Source: Antilocapra americana
Taxonomy: Eukaryota; Chordata; Mammalia; Artiodactyla; Antilocapridae
Assembly (NCBI GenBank): GCA_007570785.1
Contig: ML660201.1
Span: 43,392,595-43,456,594 of the forward strand
Direction: 5' to 3'
DNA: 64,000 nucleotides
Below the pieces are notes generated by a model, which was not told the DNA's origin, ran no database searches, and saw nothing but the letters and a program-made list of their open reading frames with translations. Each line of letters starts with the position of its first letter. Within the stretch, counting starts at the first letter, position 1. The position numbers and the translations under genes are program-made. Positions 1-12,046 of the stretch are shown here, piece by piece.

Positions 1-150
1 CTATCCCTGGATTGTGAACATCCCGTGGGGAAGGGAACAACTACCCACTCAAGTACTCTTGCCTAGAGAATTCCATGGACAGAGGAGCCTGGTGGGCTAC
101 AGTCCATGGGGTCACAAAGTCAGATACAACTAAGCAACTTTCACTTTTAC
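1..150 (+). repeat. Bov-tA-type SINE, cut by the window start
   Basis: The plus strand matches the remembered Bov-tA/BOV-A2 body: TTCCATGGACAGAGGAGCCT, CTACAGTCCATGGGGTCAC, then AACTAAGCAACTTTCACTTT. The tRNA-like head is only partly in the window. Confidence 0.85.
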
Positions 151-1297
151 AGGTTTATTGCAGGAGTGGACAATACTGTCCATTTCTTTCTTTCTACATC
201 TCTCTCTCCTCCATGCAGCACCTGCCTCAAGCAGGCATGCAGGAAATGAGATAGAAAAAGACACAACACTCAGCAAAATGAGCCCTACCCCTTAAAGAGG
301 CCAAAATGCCCCAAAATCCTACAGTTCCTGGGATTGCCCAGAAGCCCAAAAAAAGTATGTCTGAGCCCATGGAAACCATCAAGAGCAGCCTCTACCACCA
401 GCCTGCCCTTTTCCCTAATCACATACAGGCTTGTGGGATGGAGTTTCTGTCTCAGATCATCAGAACATCTTCCCTCCAAGGTCTATGTCCCTTAAGGAGC
501 AATCTATCAGGGAGGAATCTCCCTGCCAGCTGGACCTGACAACTGCCAAGGGTCTCATGCTGGCCCATGTGCACACACCTTTCCCACCCACTGTGGCAGC
601 TGGAGGGGCTGCAGCCAGAGCATCTCCTTGGGGCCTGTCTCCCTCCTGGCAGGTCACCATCGGTGCACACCTGGACTCCATCCTGGTGTCATCCTGCTCA
701 GAAGGCCTCAGGGACCCTCATTGCTGTCCTCAGTACCAAGGTTAAACACTCAGGTCCAGCACTCAGGAATGTTTCAGCCCTCCCCCCGCCCCTGCTATTC
801 CAGCTTTATCTCCACTTCTCATAGATATATACTTTGTACTGTGGCTACACTCTTCTCTGCTCCCCCAACCCTGTGAGCCTTTGTGCACAGAGCTCCATCC
901 AGCTGAGCAGCCTTTACTCATTCTGAATTCTAGCTCCCCTGTCAAGACCTAGCTTTCCTTGGTAACCCCAGCCAAAGAGCTCTCTCCTCCTCGAGAGCCC
1001 CCTCCACCCTGAATACCAGCCATGGATCTGAGTGCACACCCTTCGCCTGCCAGACTCCCCAGAGGTGTCCTTAACAGAGCCCCACGCAGTTCCTTACACC
1101 TCATCCTCACTGGAGAGTGTGGACGTTGAACTCTCATACACAAACTGAGGACAGGGAGGCTGCTTAGACAAGCCCATCCAGGTCCTGCATCCACCCTCCT
1201 AAGGACCTCAACGTGGGCCACAGGAAGCAGAGGAAGAGAGTAAGTATATGAAGGGATTAGGATAGAAGTCAGCTTACAGTCAGGTCAGGAAAGGGCC

Positions 1298-1400
1298 TAT
1301 ATTCTTGCCTAGAGAATCCCTATGGACAGAGAGGCACCTGGGCGGGCTTCAGTCCAAAGGGCCACAGAGTCAGACACGACTGAAGTGACTTTGCACGCAC
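1298..1400 (+). repeat. 5'-truncated BovA SINE with target-site duplication
   Basis: Only the second half of the SINE is present (ATTCTTGCCTAGAGAAT to GACTGAAGTGACTTTGCACG). It is flanked by an imperfect repeat of about 21 bp at 1276..1297 and 1401..1421 (core ACAGTCAGG/TCAGGAA), which reads as a target-site duplication. Confidence 0.8.
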
Positions 1401-2689
1401 ACAGTCAGTCCAGGAAGGGCCTTAAATCCCAAACTGAGACCTGTGCTTCCCTGTAGGCAAAAGGGACCCACAGAAGGTCTGACACAAGAGAGCTGCCATC
1501 AGCTTTGTTTTACAGGAATGATGAGTTAAGATGAGCTCATATAAGGAGAAATTCTGGTGAGGAGGTCAGAAGGCAAGGAGTAAACCCTGGGTGATGGACT
1601 AGACTTAGCATCAATAGGAATGCAAGTAAAAGAATAACAGGATCCTGATACAGTCCCCAACTCTCTCACACGACCTGGAAGAGCACGTGTGAGGCCTGAC
1701 ACTGCTGCCCCTTCAATCACCCTCCACTTCATGGTCTGGACACTGTGACCGCCACCCCTTCCACATGGTCTCCTGGGTCCGGCACATCCACCAGTGTCTT
1801 CTCAGCTACTATGACCTTCCTGCGGGTCCAGGTGATGCACCACCTGCCGGGTGAACATTCCCTGCCTAAGTGTGCAGGTAAGAAAGGCAAACAGAAGGCC
1901 AGATGGAGAAGAGATGCCACAGAGGAACCATATCCCTGGTTCTCAACCTCTGGAAGGCTCTGAAAGCAGACCTGCTGTGTGCCCCCAGGTACACGGTGTC
2001 CACCCTGCAGAAGACTGCTTTCAGCACAACAGAAGGGGGAAATTTCTAATAATCCAAGTCTACCAAAAGTGGACTAGGAAGCAGCAACTTCCTTGAGGAG
2101 TACAAACAGGGACCTCTGATGCAAGGACTAACCCTTGGAGGAAAAGCTGGTGCGCAGGATATGGTGAAGACCCTGCCGTCTGTCTTCCCCAGGCCCCACA
2201 CCTCACCACCCTGTCCCCCTCAGGACAGCACGTGCCCCTGCATTGTATTTGATCGCAGCTGTAACTTGTGTCTCTGGGCCTCCTGAATGGCTCAGAGGGC
2301 TGCAGGACACCCCACCGCTTCCTCATTTTCTGCTCCTTCCCCTGGCCAGTGGCCTAGCACCCTGGCAGCCAAGAAGCAGAAAGGCTGAGGGTGATTATCA
2401 GAAATGGCCGTGAGGGGTGCTGATGGCAGAGCCCCTGCGGTGCTCACACAGGCAAAGGCCTTCGGATGGTGCAACACCGCAGACAAGCCTGGGCCCCCGC
2501 CGCCCCTCACCCATGACCGCACTGGCCCTGGGTGCCAGCCAGCCTCCAGCAGCTCCAGAGGGCCCGCACCAGCACGGCTGGGGGTGGCCTTGGCTTTCCG
2601 TGGGGAGCCCAGCAGCCCACGGCCTCTTCTCTGGCAGCAACAGTGCCAACGCCCTCGGTGTCGGGATGTGGATCTGAAGCCTCAGAGTG

Positions 2690-2870
2690 GCTTTACAGTC
2701 ACTGCCCACAGGCCCCGTGGTCTCCCGGAGGCGCCGGCAGGACCGGGAATTTCACTCCCATTTCACAAAGGTCTGAAGTGAGGCTCCACAAGGTGATCCC
2801 GCATCGCACGCTGGGTAAACGGGACAAAGGGCTCTGAGCCAGGCTTCGACTCGGGACTCTATTCACAGGC
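2690..2870 (-). repeat. MIR-like fragment
   Basis: CCCATTTCACAAAGGTCTGAAG-like sequence followed by GGCTTCGACTCGGGACTC resembles an inverted, decayed MIR. It lies in a GC-rich stretch. Similarity is judged by eye only. Confidence 0.35.
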
Positions 2871-5065
2871 TGCCTGGTCCCTCGGCCTGCTGGCTCAGGA
2901 GACGCGTAGGCTGGACACTTACTGGTTGGACGAGCGAGGGATGGGGCAGGGTGGAAAGCACCATTTACACTCATATCTTGATTTTCTTCCAGAGCCCCAA
3001 CTCGGGCTTCCAGAAAGGTGCTCGTCTCCCCACATGCTGTTCTTCACACCCTAGAACCAGCCAGTCATCCTCCCGGGATCCCCTACATAACTCCCAGCCA
3101 GGAGTCGGGCACACACCCCTTACTCTGCAGAGTGCTCCTGAACCCTGACACTGCCCAGGATTTACAGGCCTGCCGCCCAAGCTCTGGGAGCCCTGGCTTA
3201 GTCAACACTCCCAGAAGGCGAACACTTGGCCTGAAGCAAACCACCACCCTGGAACGGCAGCACAGGTCACACGGGACGGCCACCAGTGCGGAGGGCCGGT
3301 GCACAGTCTGCTCTGGAATTTGTTATTTCTCAAATGCCCCATGAAATACACGGGCCACTGGAAATCATGTTGATTTAGAGATGGAGTTGTTTTTTTCCTT
3401 GGGTTGTAATACTATTTGTTTTAACCAAACCCACACAAAATTTAGACAAGCTAAATGCTTTGAAATTTATACACACAGCACAGAGAAAACAAACACAAAC
3501 AAGCATGAAAACCTTCAGTGAGCGAGGCCAATGGAATGAGTAGGGTTCAGATTTCTATTAAAAAAAAAATGGACTCAGAAATTCATTAAAAACTAAAGCA
3601 AACTCCCCACAAAAAGGCAAAGTGGAGGAGGAAGCTGAAGAAGTCACTGATTTTTATCAGCAGAGGCCAGTGTTCTTCAGACCTAAATTATTTCCCCTAC
3701 ACAGAAACATAGAAGAAATACAACAGAATGAAAGAGTAGTCTGCTTCAAAAAGTATTTTAATTTTTTGGAAAGCATGTAATTTCAGTTTGTGTTTGAGGA
3801 AACTGGGTGCTTTATTTTTAAAAATCAACAATAGCATGCGATGTTTCACACACAAAAAACTTTTTGATTCTTGACACTGGTTTAGTTCAAAGTTCATCCA
3901 AATTATTGTCTCTGTTCCAGTTTTTCCTCAACCGCAAAAAGCCAGGAGCAGTGAAACACGTGTTCCCTCTGCATGAAATAAATAGGCCAGAATGGGAGGT
4001 GGGCTTTGGACTACAGCACCCCATCTCTAAGATCTGATGCCCTGCAGGTAATACCCATGGAGTGTAAGAGGGCTAACGGGTGACAGCACTCAACGCAAGT
4101 TAGGCACTGGCCCCCAAGAAGTGCAGGACCTGCCAGCAGGCCAAAGGGACAAGAGCAGCTGGATAACCCTTGTTTACACAGCAAGGATGTCAGGGAAACT
4201 GTGTCACATGCACACTTCTCATCACCCAACTACATTATGAATATTCTTTGGGCGGGCACTCCTGAAACAAACCCCACGGGGAATCCTTATGTAAAGGGAT
4301 CCTGGACCTTCTCATTTTCCCGTTGGCAAATATTTGGGAATAGTAAGGGGTTTTTCTCAAAGCAATCCTTCCCTTTTCGTGTCCTTGGCTGCTTTCATTG
4401 ACATCAACGTCCATGAAGATATGTTATATAGAATAGAGTTAGTATCTTTGGGGAGATGAACCATTTTAAACAGGTGTTTCTTAGCTTTTAACAACTAGGG
4501 TGAATTATCTGCTGTGAACGGCAGATGGGTTGCCTGAACATACCCAAGCTTGGGGTGGGATGGCATTTACACTGCCCCAGAGGAAGCTGGGTATGGATGG
4601 AGGAAACAAATGCGTGATTTGTCTGGTCTTCTTTCCTCTCTCTCCTGCTCCTTTCTGACCACTCCCTGGCTTGAACCCTGTGCTCCAGCCATCCAAAAAT
4701 TCCCTCATTTTCTCAAAGGCGTTGAGACCTCATTCAGTTCCAGGCTGTGCCCTAAGCGAGGCTCAACTCAACTGCTTCTCCAGATGTCACATCACTCTGC
4801 TGGGTCAGCCTACAGAAACATTTCTCCCATTTGCTCTGCAATTTGATATTCAATATTCTCTTCTGTAAGAGAGACTGTAAGCTCTGTGATGGAGGAGCTA
4901 TATCTGTCTCATCTCTGTATATTGGTTCCTTATCACAAATCCTGGCCATGAGTAGTTGCTCAACAAGAACAGGCTGAGTTTAATACACAGTTTTATAGGC
5001 TCAGACCTTACATTAATGATGATCATGTCAAAGACTTGGGTTGTGGGCTCTGCATGGGACATGCT

Positions 5066-5192
5066 CTGTGTGTGCTCAGTCACTCGGTCCCGTCCAACTC
5101 TCGTGACTCCATGGACTGTAGTCCACCAGGTGCCTCTGTCCATGAGATTACCCCGACAAGGATACTGGAGTGGGTTGTCATTTCCTCCTCCA
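5066..5192 (-). repeat. BOV-A2/Bov-tA SINE fragment, inverse
   Basis: The plus strand shows the reverse complement of the SINE body: GTGTGCTCAGTCACT, CCATGGACTGTAGTCCACC, ATACTGGAGTGGGTTGTCAT. The tRNA-like head is missing. Confidence 0.82.
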
Positions 5193-5309
5193 CACCTGAC
5201 CACCAGTCCTTGAGTAATTTTTTCTGTCACCTGAAACTGCACCCATTGTTGTCACAAACAAAATACCAAAAAAACTGAGCAACCAGAGTCCTAGACAAGG
5301 TTAAGAAGT

Positions 5310-5560
5310 CATCATGGGAATAAAGTATCTCAGAATGAAATACATTCCTTTCACCACATTCCCCTGTCTGAGGACAGAATACTTAGGAGTATTTCTACCT
5401 AAAGACACCAAAGACTTATATATAGAAAACTATAAAACACTGACGAAAGAAATCAAAGAGGACACAAACAGATGGAGAAATATACCATGTTGGTGGATTG
5501 GAAGAATCAATATAGTGAAAATGAGCATACTACCCAAAGCAATCTATAGATTCAAAGGCA
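5310..5560 (+). repeat. L1 ORF2 3'-region fragment
   Basis: The plus strand encodes an L1 ORF2p C-terminal stretch in one frame, with [31 protein letters not shown] and [18 protein letters not shown]. It is a short fragment without the reverse transcriptase core and cannot be active. Confidence 0.82.
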
Positions 5561-5599
5561 CCCCTCACCACACACAGAAAGCCTCCAACGATGAGAAGG

Positions 5600-5820
5600 C
5601 TGTCCGAGCTCTGGAGTCAAGCAGATTCAGATCTTAGCCCTAGCTTCCTTGGAATTCCTTCCTTACCAGCCGTGTGACTTGAGAAAAACAAACCCTCTCT
5701 GAGCTTTGCTTCCCTCACCTATAAAATGAAGGCAAAAAAGCACTGTGCTGAAGTCCTCGAGAAGACTGAATGAAATCAAGTATCTAAAGCCCCTAACCCA
5801 GTGCTAGGCACAGATGTGTA
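5600..5820 (+). repeat. MIR SINE
   Basis: A typical old MIR: AGCCGTGTGACTTGAGAAA, CTCTGAGCTTTGCTTCCCTC, ACCTATAAAATGAAGGC, and near the end AACCCAGTGCTAGGCACAG. Confidence 0.8.
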
Positions 5821-6959
5821 TAGAATTGATACAGTAACAACAATAATAAAAAGAAAAACATCTCTCACGTGATCCATACTCCAGAGTTGACAAAGCCACA
5901 GATCTCTCCTCATCTGAGAGACACTGACCCACAACCATCTTCCATGTGGTGTTCTCTCCTTCTCCCCAGCCTGGACTCCCAACTCCTCACCTCCTCCCCG
6001 ACCCCAATCCCTGCCACAGCCCCCAGCCCCAGAGCTCTCCTCATTCCACTCCCCTCAGAGAGGCACTTCACCTTCCAGGCCCAGCCCGCCTCGTCATCTT
6101 ACGCTCAAACACCTAAACAGCTCCCATGAATTAAAGACAAAACCCTGGCTGCTTCACTGGGCACCCCTAGCTATGCATCCACTCTTCTGCCTCCATCCCC
6201 AGCCAGCTCAGAGCACCCGGCGGCCCCACTGGCCAACTCAGTGGCCCCGGAAGCATGTGCCACTGCCGCCCCAGGTCCTGGGTCTGGGATGCGTCCTCCT
6301 GTCTTGACATCCTTACAGAAGCCTTTGCTCCAAGGCCCCAGCTGAGCACCTCAGGGAGCCCTCTCCGACCTGAAGGGCCTCCACTGTTTGCCCAGACACA
6401 CTGCTCAGCACAGATGGTCCAAAATACCCTGGACTGAGAGCTTGAGGGGACAGGGCGCAGGTGCTGGGATCCACGCCTGGGGGGCCCTGGAGTTTCTCCC
6501 TATGTCTCCGCAAGCCTGTCCGTAAGGAACAGCATATGATTCAAGGACAGGTGGGCTTCTGGGCACAGCGCACCTCTGGGCAGGCGGTGTGCCGCCACCC
6601 ACTGGATTAGAATCCTTCAGATGCAGCGAAAGCCTTCTAGGCCTAGAAGCTGAAAAGCCCCAAATGCCTGGACACTATGAAGGTGCCAGCAGATAACTTA
6701 AACCACAATTTATTTTAAAGCAGAATTTCAAGGGAATGATCTAGTTGTGGGTGGATTAATATTTGAACCCTGAATCCAAAACAAACTCTTGTGACAATCA
6801 GACTTAGAGAAATTAGGTCAAGGCTTCAAGTGCCACTCCAAGTCCCAGAAAGACATGGGGCCCTGGAGACAAGAGCGGGCAAGTGAATGTTCAGACTGCC
6901 AGTGTAAATAAGAAGTCTTTTCAAACTCACAGAACAGCTTCTGAGCGAGTCAATGCTGA

Positions 6960-7140
6960 GCACACCTCACATTTGTAAAGGTCTTTACAGTTCACAAGGT
7001 CCCTTTCCATCCATTTCTCTCCTTGCTCTCAGGACAGCACTGTAAGAAAAACTACATGGCACAATGGGACCACTGACTTTAGGGGGCGAGAAGAGCCTGG
7101 CTCGGAGAAGTGAAATATACTGACGAAAGTCAGTCACCAG
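6960..7140 (-). repeat. MIR-like remnant
   Basis: CACATTTGTAAAGGTCTTTACAG and AGTTCACAAGGTCCC resemble an inverted MIR/MIR3 3' part. Decayed; recognised by eye only. Confidence 0.4.
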
Positions 7141-7340
7141 GAAACAAAGCACCAGGACAAGAGCCAAGACTCTGACCTCAAGTTCTTTCCACTACAACAT
7201 GTGGAAACCAATTATCACAGCAACAAGGAACCCCCTGGACCAAAGGAGCCACCGCAGGTGGAGCCACACTCAGAAGGCCCAGGCATAGCACCGCACACCC
7301 CCCGGCTGTGGGTACACCCGCTGGAGTTACCAACACCCTC

Positions 7341-7420
7341 AGGCTGTCCATGCAGAGACTGAAGCTTCTAGTACACATGGAGGCTGTCCATGTGGAGACT
7401 GAAGCCTCTAGTACACATCT
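7341..7420. repeat. 40-bp tandem duplication, two units
   Basis: Units 7341..7380 and 7381..7420 are directly adjacent and match at 35 of 40 positions. Both begin AGGCTGTCCATG, share GGAGACTGAAG or AGAGACTGAAG in the middle, and then CTAGTACACAT. It is a short local duplication in non-coding sequence. Confidence 0.9.
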
Positions 7421-8280
7421 CAGGCTGGATGAGCCAAGACCACCGCCCCAGATAAACTGATCTCCACTGGCCAAGGATCCTCCCCGACAGGAAGCCCTCA
7501 CCACCACTAAGCCTCTGCTGATGCCAGCAGTCACCTGGCAAAGCACAAGGCACATGGCGGAGGGACAATCCCCATCACCCAGTGCATTGTCATCCCTGAG
7601 GTCCGCTGAACGTCCCCATCACTGGCTCAGCCTCCTCTCACTTGTCAACCCTTTCCTGTATCCCCCCTGGAATTGCTGCTCCAGAGGGCTCATTCTCCTG
7701 TACCCTCAATCTTCTCAAAGGGACCCTCTCTCCCTTCTCCTTGCTTTGATGGAAATCTGGGTCACTCTCAAGCTTACTCCTTTGCTTTCCCTCTAGCCCT
7801 TTCCAGACCCTACCTCCCTTGAGGGTCTCAAGGTGGAGTTGATGGCCTTCTTGCTTTTCTGTTCCCCTTTTCATCTATAAAAATACTTGCTCATCCTGCT
7901 GTAAAAGCCACATGAACAAGAAGTTCTGCTCCTCTGAGGACAGTGCCATAGGATATGGGACCCTCTCCCCTTCCTCTGTGTGTCTTCTACTTGCCCCTGG
8001 ACTGAAGTCTCAGGCTCCCAGATCCCAGGCTTCCTCCCCATCCTAAATACTACCATCTTCCTAGGGGACTCCAGTGGCCCTTGGTTAACCCTGTCGAACC
8101 CTGGCTTTTTAATCCCTTGACATATTAACCTCCATTATTATCAATCCCCAGGTCTTACCAGTCCTAATCATGAATTCAAGCTTTCTGTTCTCTAACCACA
8201 ACCTTCTCTCAGACCAGCTAACCTGTCTCACTACTCCCACTAGAAACAATAACCTAACCTCTTTGGAACGTCCGGTCTAC

Positions 8281-8490
8281 TGTGTAGGTGCTCAGTCACT
8301 TCAGTCACTGCTGACTCTTTGTGACCCCATGGACTGTAGCCCACCAGGCTCCTCTGTCCATGGGGTTATCCTGGCAAGAATACTAGAGTGGGTTGCCATT
8401 TCCTACCCCAGGGGAATCTTCCTGACCCAGGAATTGAACCCGCATCTCCTGTGGCTCCTGAATTGGTTGGTGGATTCTTTACCGCAGAAT
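8281..8490 (-). repeat. Bov-tA SINE, inverse, nearly full length
   Basis: The plus strand shows the reverse complement of a Bov-tA: CTGACTCTTTGTGACCCCAT, GGACTGTAGCCCACCAGGC, ATACTAGAGTGGGTTGCCAT, then the tRNA-like part ending GGTGGATTCTTTACCGC. Confidence 0.88.
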
Positions 8491-8654
8491 AAATACCACC
8501 TGGGATTTATTCCCGTCCAGTCCACTGACCGCCTCCCTTTTCCTCTCAATCTGTTAGGCCTCCCCTCCCCTCCTAATCTACCTTAGACTTTACAATGAGA
8601 TGCAGAAATATTTTTAGAAAATATTTACATTTTAGCTTTTCAGTTAGATCTGAG

Positions 8655-9040
8655 TGTTGAAGAATTGATGCTTTTGAACTGTGGTGTTGGAGAAGACTCT
8701 TGAGAGTCCCTTGGACTGCAAGGAGATCCAACCAGTCAATCCTAAAGGAAATCAGTACTGAATATTCATTTTAAGGACTGATGCTGAAGCTGAAGCTCCA
8801 ATACTTTGACCACCTGATGTGAAGAACTGACTCACTGCAAAAGACCCTGATGCTGGGAAAGATTGAAGACAGGAAGAGAAGCAGACAACAGAGGATGAGA
8901 TGCCTAGATGGCATCACCAACTCAATATACATGAGTTTGAGTAAGCTCTGGGAATTGGCAATGGACAGGGAAGCCTGGCATGCTGCAGTCCATGGGGCTG
9001 CAAAAAATTGGACATGACTAAATGACTGAACTGAACTGAT
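8655..9040 (+). repeat. BovB (RTE) LINE 3' end
   Basis: The sense BovB 3' end reads GAATTGATGCTTTTGAACTG, GACTCTTGAGAGTCCCTTGG, GACTGATGCTGAAGCTGAAG and ends ACTGAACTGAACTGAT. It is 5'-truncated and non-coding, and about 75% identical by eye to the copies at 60.2 and 62.2 kb. Confidence 0.9.
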
Positions 9041-10762
9041 GATCCATTTCAAGTTAGTGCTTGTATTAAGTGTGATATAAAGGTCAATGTTCATTTTTTT
9101 AACAGATAGATTCCTAGTTTCTCCAGCATTTCACTGAAAAAAAATTATCCTTTCTCCACTGAATTATTTAACACTTTTGTCAAAAAACAACTGACCATAT
9201 ATACATATTTCTGGATTTTCTATTCCATTGAATTGTTCTATATACCTATCTTTATGCCAAAATGACAATGTATTTGCTATAACTTTATGGAAGTCTTGAA
9301 ATCACATGGTGTAAGTCTTTCAGCTTTGTTGTCAAGATTGTTTTAGTTACTATAGGTCCTTCACAATAATATATAAATACTAGAATCACCTTACCAATTT
9401 CTTTTAAAAAAAAAGGCCATTAGTATTTATGAATGGGACATCACTGGATAGATAGATACATCTGATGAATGCATAGATAAATTCAATATCTTAACACTAT
9501 TGAATCTTCCAATTCATGATGATGGACCATCATCATTTACTTAGATCATCTTTACTTTGACCAGTCAGTATTTTGTACTCTTCAGTGTAGAGGTCTTCCA
9601 TAACTTCTCTATCCTTACTCCTAAGTATTTTAAAATGTGTTAATGCTATTGAAAATCTTATTTTCTCAAATTTCATTTTTCACATTATTGGAGCTTGTAT
9701 ATGGGAATAAGATTGACTTTTGTACACTGACCTTATACCCTAAGACCTTGTTAGAGTCACTTATTAATTCTAATAGGTTTGTAGGCAGTTTGTTGGGAAT
9801 TTCTAAGTAGATAATCCTATTTTCTGTGAAGAGAAACACTTTTTACTTTCTTTCTAGTCTTTTATATCCTTTATTTGCCTTAATGTACTGACCTACTGGT
9901 AATGCTGAACAAAAGGGGCGAGAGATGAGTGACTCCTTTGTTCCTAATCTTACAAGAAAGCATTCAGCATTTCACCATTAAGTATGGTGTCAGTCATAGT
10001 TTCTGTGTTTTCTGCAGATAATCTTATTCAGGTTGAGGAAGTTAAAATATATTCCTAGTTTGCTGAGAGTTTTTTTTTATCATGAATGGTTATAGAATAT
10101 TGTTGGTGGCATTTTCTGCATTTATTGAGATGATCATATTTTTCTCCTTCATTCTGTCAATTATAATGCTTAATTTTCTAAAGATGAACTGATCTGTGTT
10201 TCTAATATAAACTCCATTTGATCATGAGGTATTATTCTTTTAATTATTGCTAGATTCAATTTACTAATATTTGAGAATTTTACATCTCTATTAATGAAGG
10301 TTATTGTTGTTTTCTTATGTCTGTTATGTTTGGTATTGAAGTTATTCTGGCCTCATAAAAATGAGTTAGAGAATGTCCCCTCCTATACATTCTAAAAGTT
10401 TTTCTAGGAATGGAATGTTATTCTTTTCCTCTAAGTTGTTTGACAGAGTTCACTCGACATTATCCAGGCCTCTGGTTCTGAGAGAAGGTCTGTGATTCTG
10501 AATTCCATTTGAAAAGCAAATATAGGGCCCTTCAGTTTTGAGTCAGTTGGATAAGCTGTGTTTTTCAAGGAATATGTCCATTGCTCCTAAATTAACTGAA
10601 TTTACTGTCAAAAAACTATTTATCCTAGTCTCTTGTTATCTTAATGTCTATAATATTTGTGTTGACATCTCCTCCATCGTTTCTGATACTGATTTTTTTT
10701 AATTAGTCTTCTAAAGATTGATTAATTTTATCAAGCTTTTCGAAGAGTCCACTCTTATCTTT
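9041..10762 (-). repeat. Old L1 LINE, 3' part
   Basis: The plus strand is the reverse complement of an old mammalian L1: GGATTTTCTATTCCATTGA, AACTTTATGGAAGTCTTGAA, TCTTCCAATTCATGATGATGG, CATTTATTGAGATGATCATA. The L1 sense strand is the same as the CACNA1D transcript. It is followed by a younger L1 insertion and continues after it. Confidence 0.8.
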
Positions 10763-11824
10763 CCTTTTTTGTTTTTTTTTGTATTTATTTATTTTTAATT
10801 TTTATTTTAATTGGAGGCTAATTACTTTACAATGTTGTGGTAGTTTTGACATACATTCACATGAATCAGCCATGGTTGTACATGTGTTCCCCATTCTGAA
10901 CCTGCCTCCCACCTTCCTCCCCATCCCATCTCTCAGGGTCATCCCAGTGCACAGCCCTGAGCACCCTGCCTCATGCATCGAACCTGGACTGGCGATCTAT
11001 TTCACATATGATAATATACATGTTTCAATGCCATTCTCTCAAATTATCCCACCCTTGCCTTCTCTCACAGAGTCCAACAGTCTGTTCTCTACATCTGTGT
11101 CTCTCTTGCTGTCTTGCATATTGGGTCATCATTACCATCTTTCTAAATTTCATATGTATGTGTTAATATACTCTATTAGTGTTTTTTTTAAATAGAATCC
11201 AACAACACATTAAAAAGATCATACATCATGATCAAGTAGACTTTATCCCAGGGATGCAAGGATTCTTCAATATCCACAAATCAATCGATGTAATACACCA
11301 CATTAACAAATTGAAAAATAAAAACCACATGATTATCTCAATAGATGCAGAGAAAGCCTTTGACAAAATTCAACATCCATTTATGATTAAAAACCCTCCA
11401 AAAAGCAGGAATAGAAGGAACATACCTCAAAATAATAAAAGCTATATATGACAAACCCACAGCAAACATTATCCTCAATGGTGAAAAACTGAAAGCATTT
11501 CCCCTAAAGTCAGGAACAAGACAAGGGTGCCTACTCTCACCACTACTTTTCAATATAGTTTTGTAAGTCTTGGCCACAGCAATCAGAGCAGATAAAGAAA
11601 TAAAAGGAATCCAGATTGGAAAAGAAGAAGCAAAACTCTCACTGTTTGCAGATGACATGATCCTCTACATAGAAAACCCTAAAGACTCTACCAGAAAATT
11701 ACTAGAGCTAATCAGTGAATATAGTAAAGTTGCAGGATATAAAATCAACACACAGAAATCCCTTGCATTCCTATGAGAAAACAGAATGCGGAAACAGAAA
11801 GAGAAATTAAGGAAACAATTCCAT
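10763..11824 (-). mobile_element. Younger L1 (L1_BT-like) with inverted 5' part
   Basis: 10763..11190 is the inverse of an L1_BT-type 3' end, starting with a poly-T run (the poly-A tail seen on the other strand). 11191..11824 is ORF2 in the opposite orientation. It encodes reverse transcriptase motifs [17 protein letters not shown] (motif A) and [15 protein letters not shown] (motif C with FADD), in different frames. The 8-bp repeat TTATCTTT at 10755..10762 and 11825..11832 flanks the whole and is read as the target-site duplication. The structure is that of twin-primed L1 insertion. The copy is dead. Confidence 0.82.
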
Positions 11825-11832
11825 TTATCTTT

Positions 11833-12034
11833 GTTAACTTTACCTATTACTTGAGTTTTCTATTTTACTGACTTCTCTCATTTCTCTTTTACTTTCCTTG
11901 GATTTAATTTGCTTTCCTTTTCTAGATTCTTAGATGGGAATATAGACCATTGAATTGAAAGGCATTTAGAGCTATAAATTTCTAAGCACTGCTTTAGATG
12001 GATAATGCACATTTTGATTTGCTGTATTTTCATT
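11833..12034 (-). repeat. Old L1 LINE, middle segment
   Basis: GGCATTTAGAGCTATAAATTTC, CTAAGCACTGCTTTAG and TGCTGTATTTTCATTATCATT continue the inverse old L1 between the two younger insertions. Confidence 0.75.
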
Positions 12035-12046
12035 ATCATTCAGTTT

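Noticed and set aside
1729..1920. Minus-strand frame reading KVIVAEKTLVDVPDPGDHVEG, considered as an exon or pseudogene
   Set aside because: No recognised family and no supporting splice sites; it lies in intron 8 without neighbours.
11179..11776. Frames with D-A-E-K-A-F-D and F-A-D-D motifs
   Set aside because: These are L1 ORF2 fragments in two frames within a truncated insertion, not a host gene.
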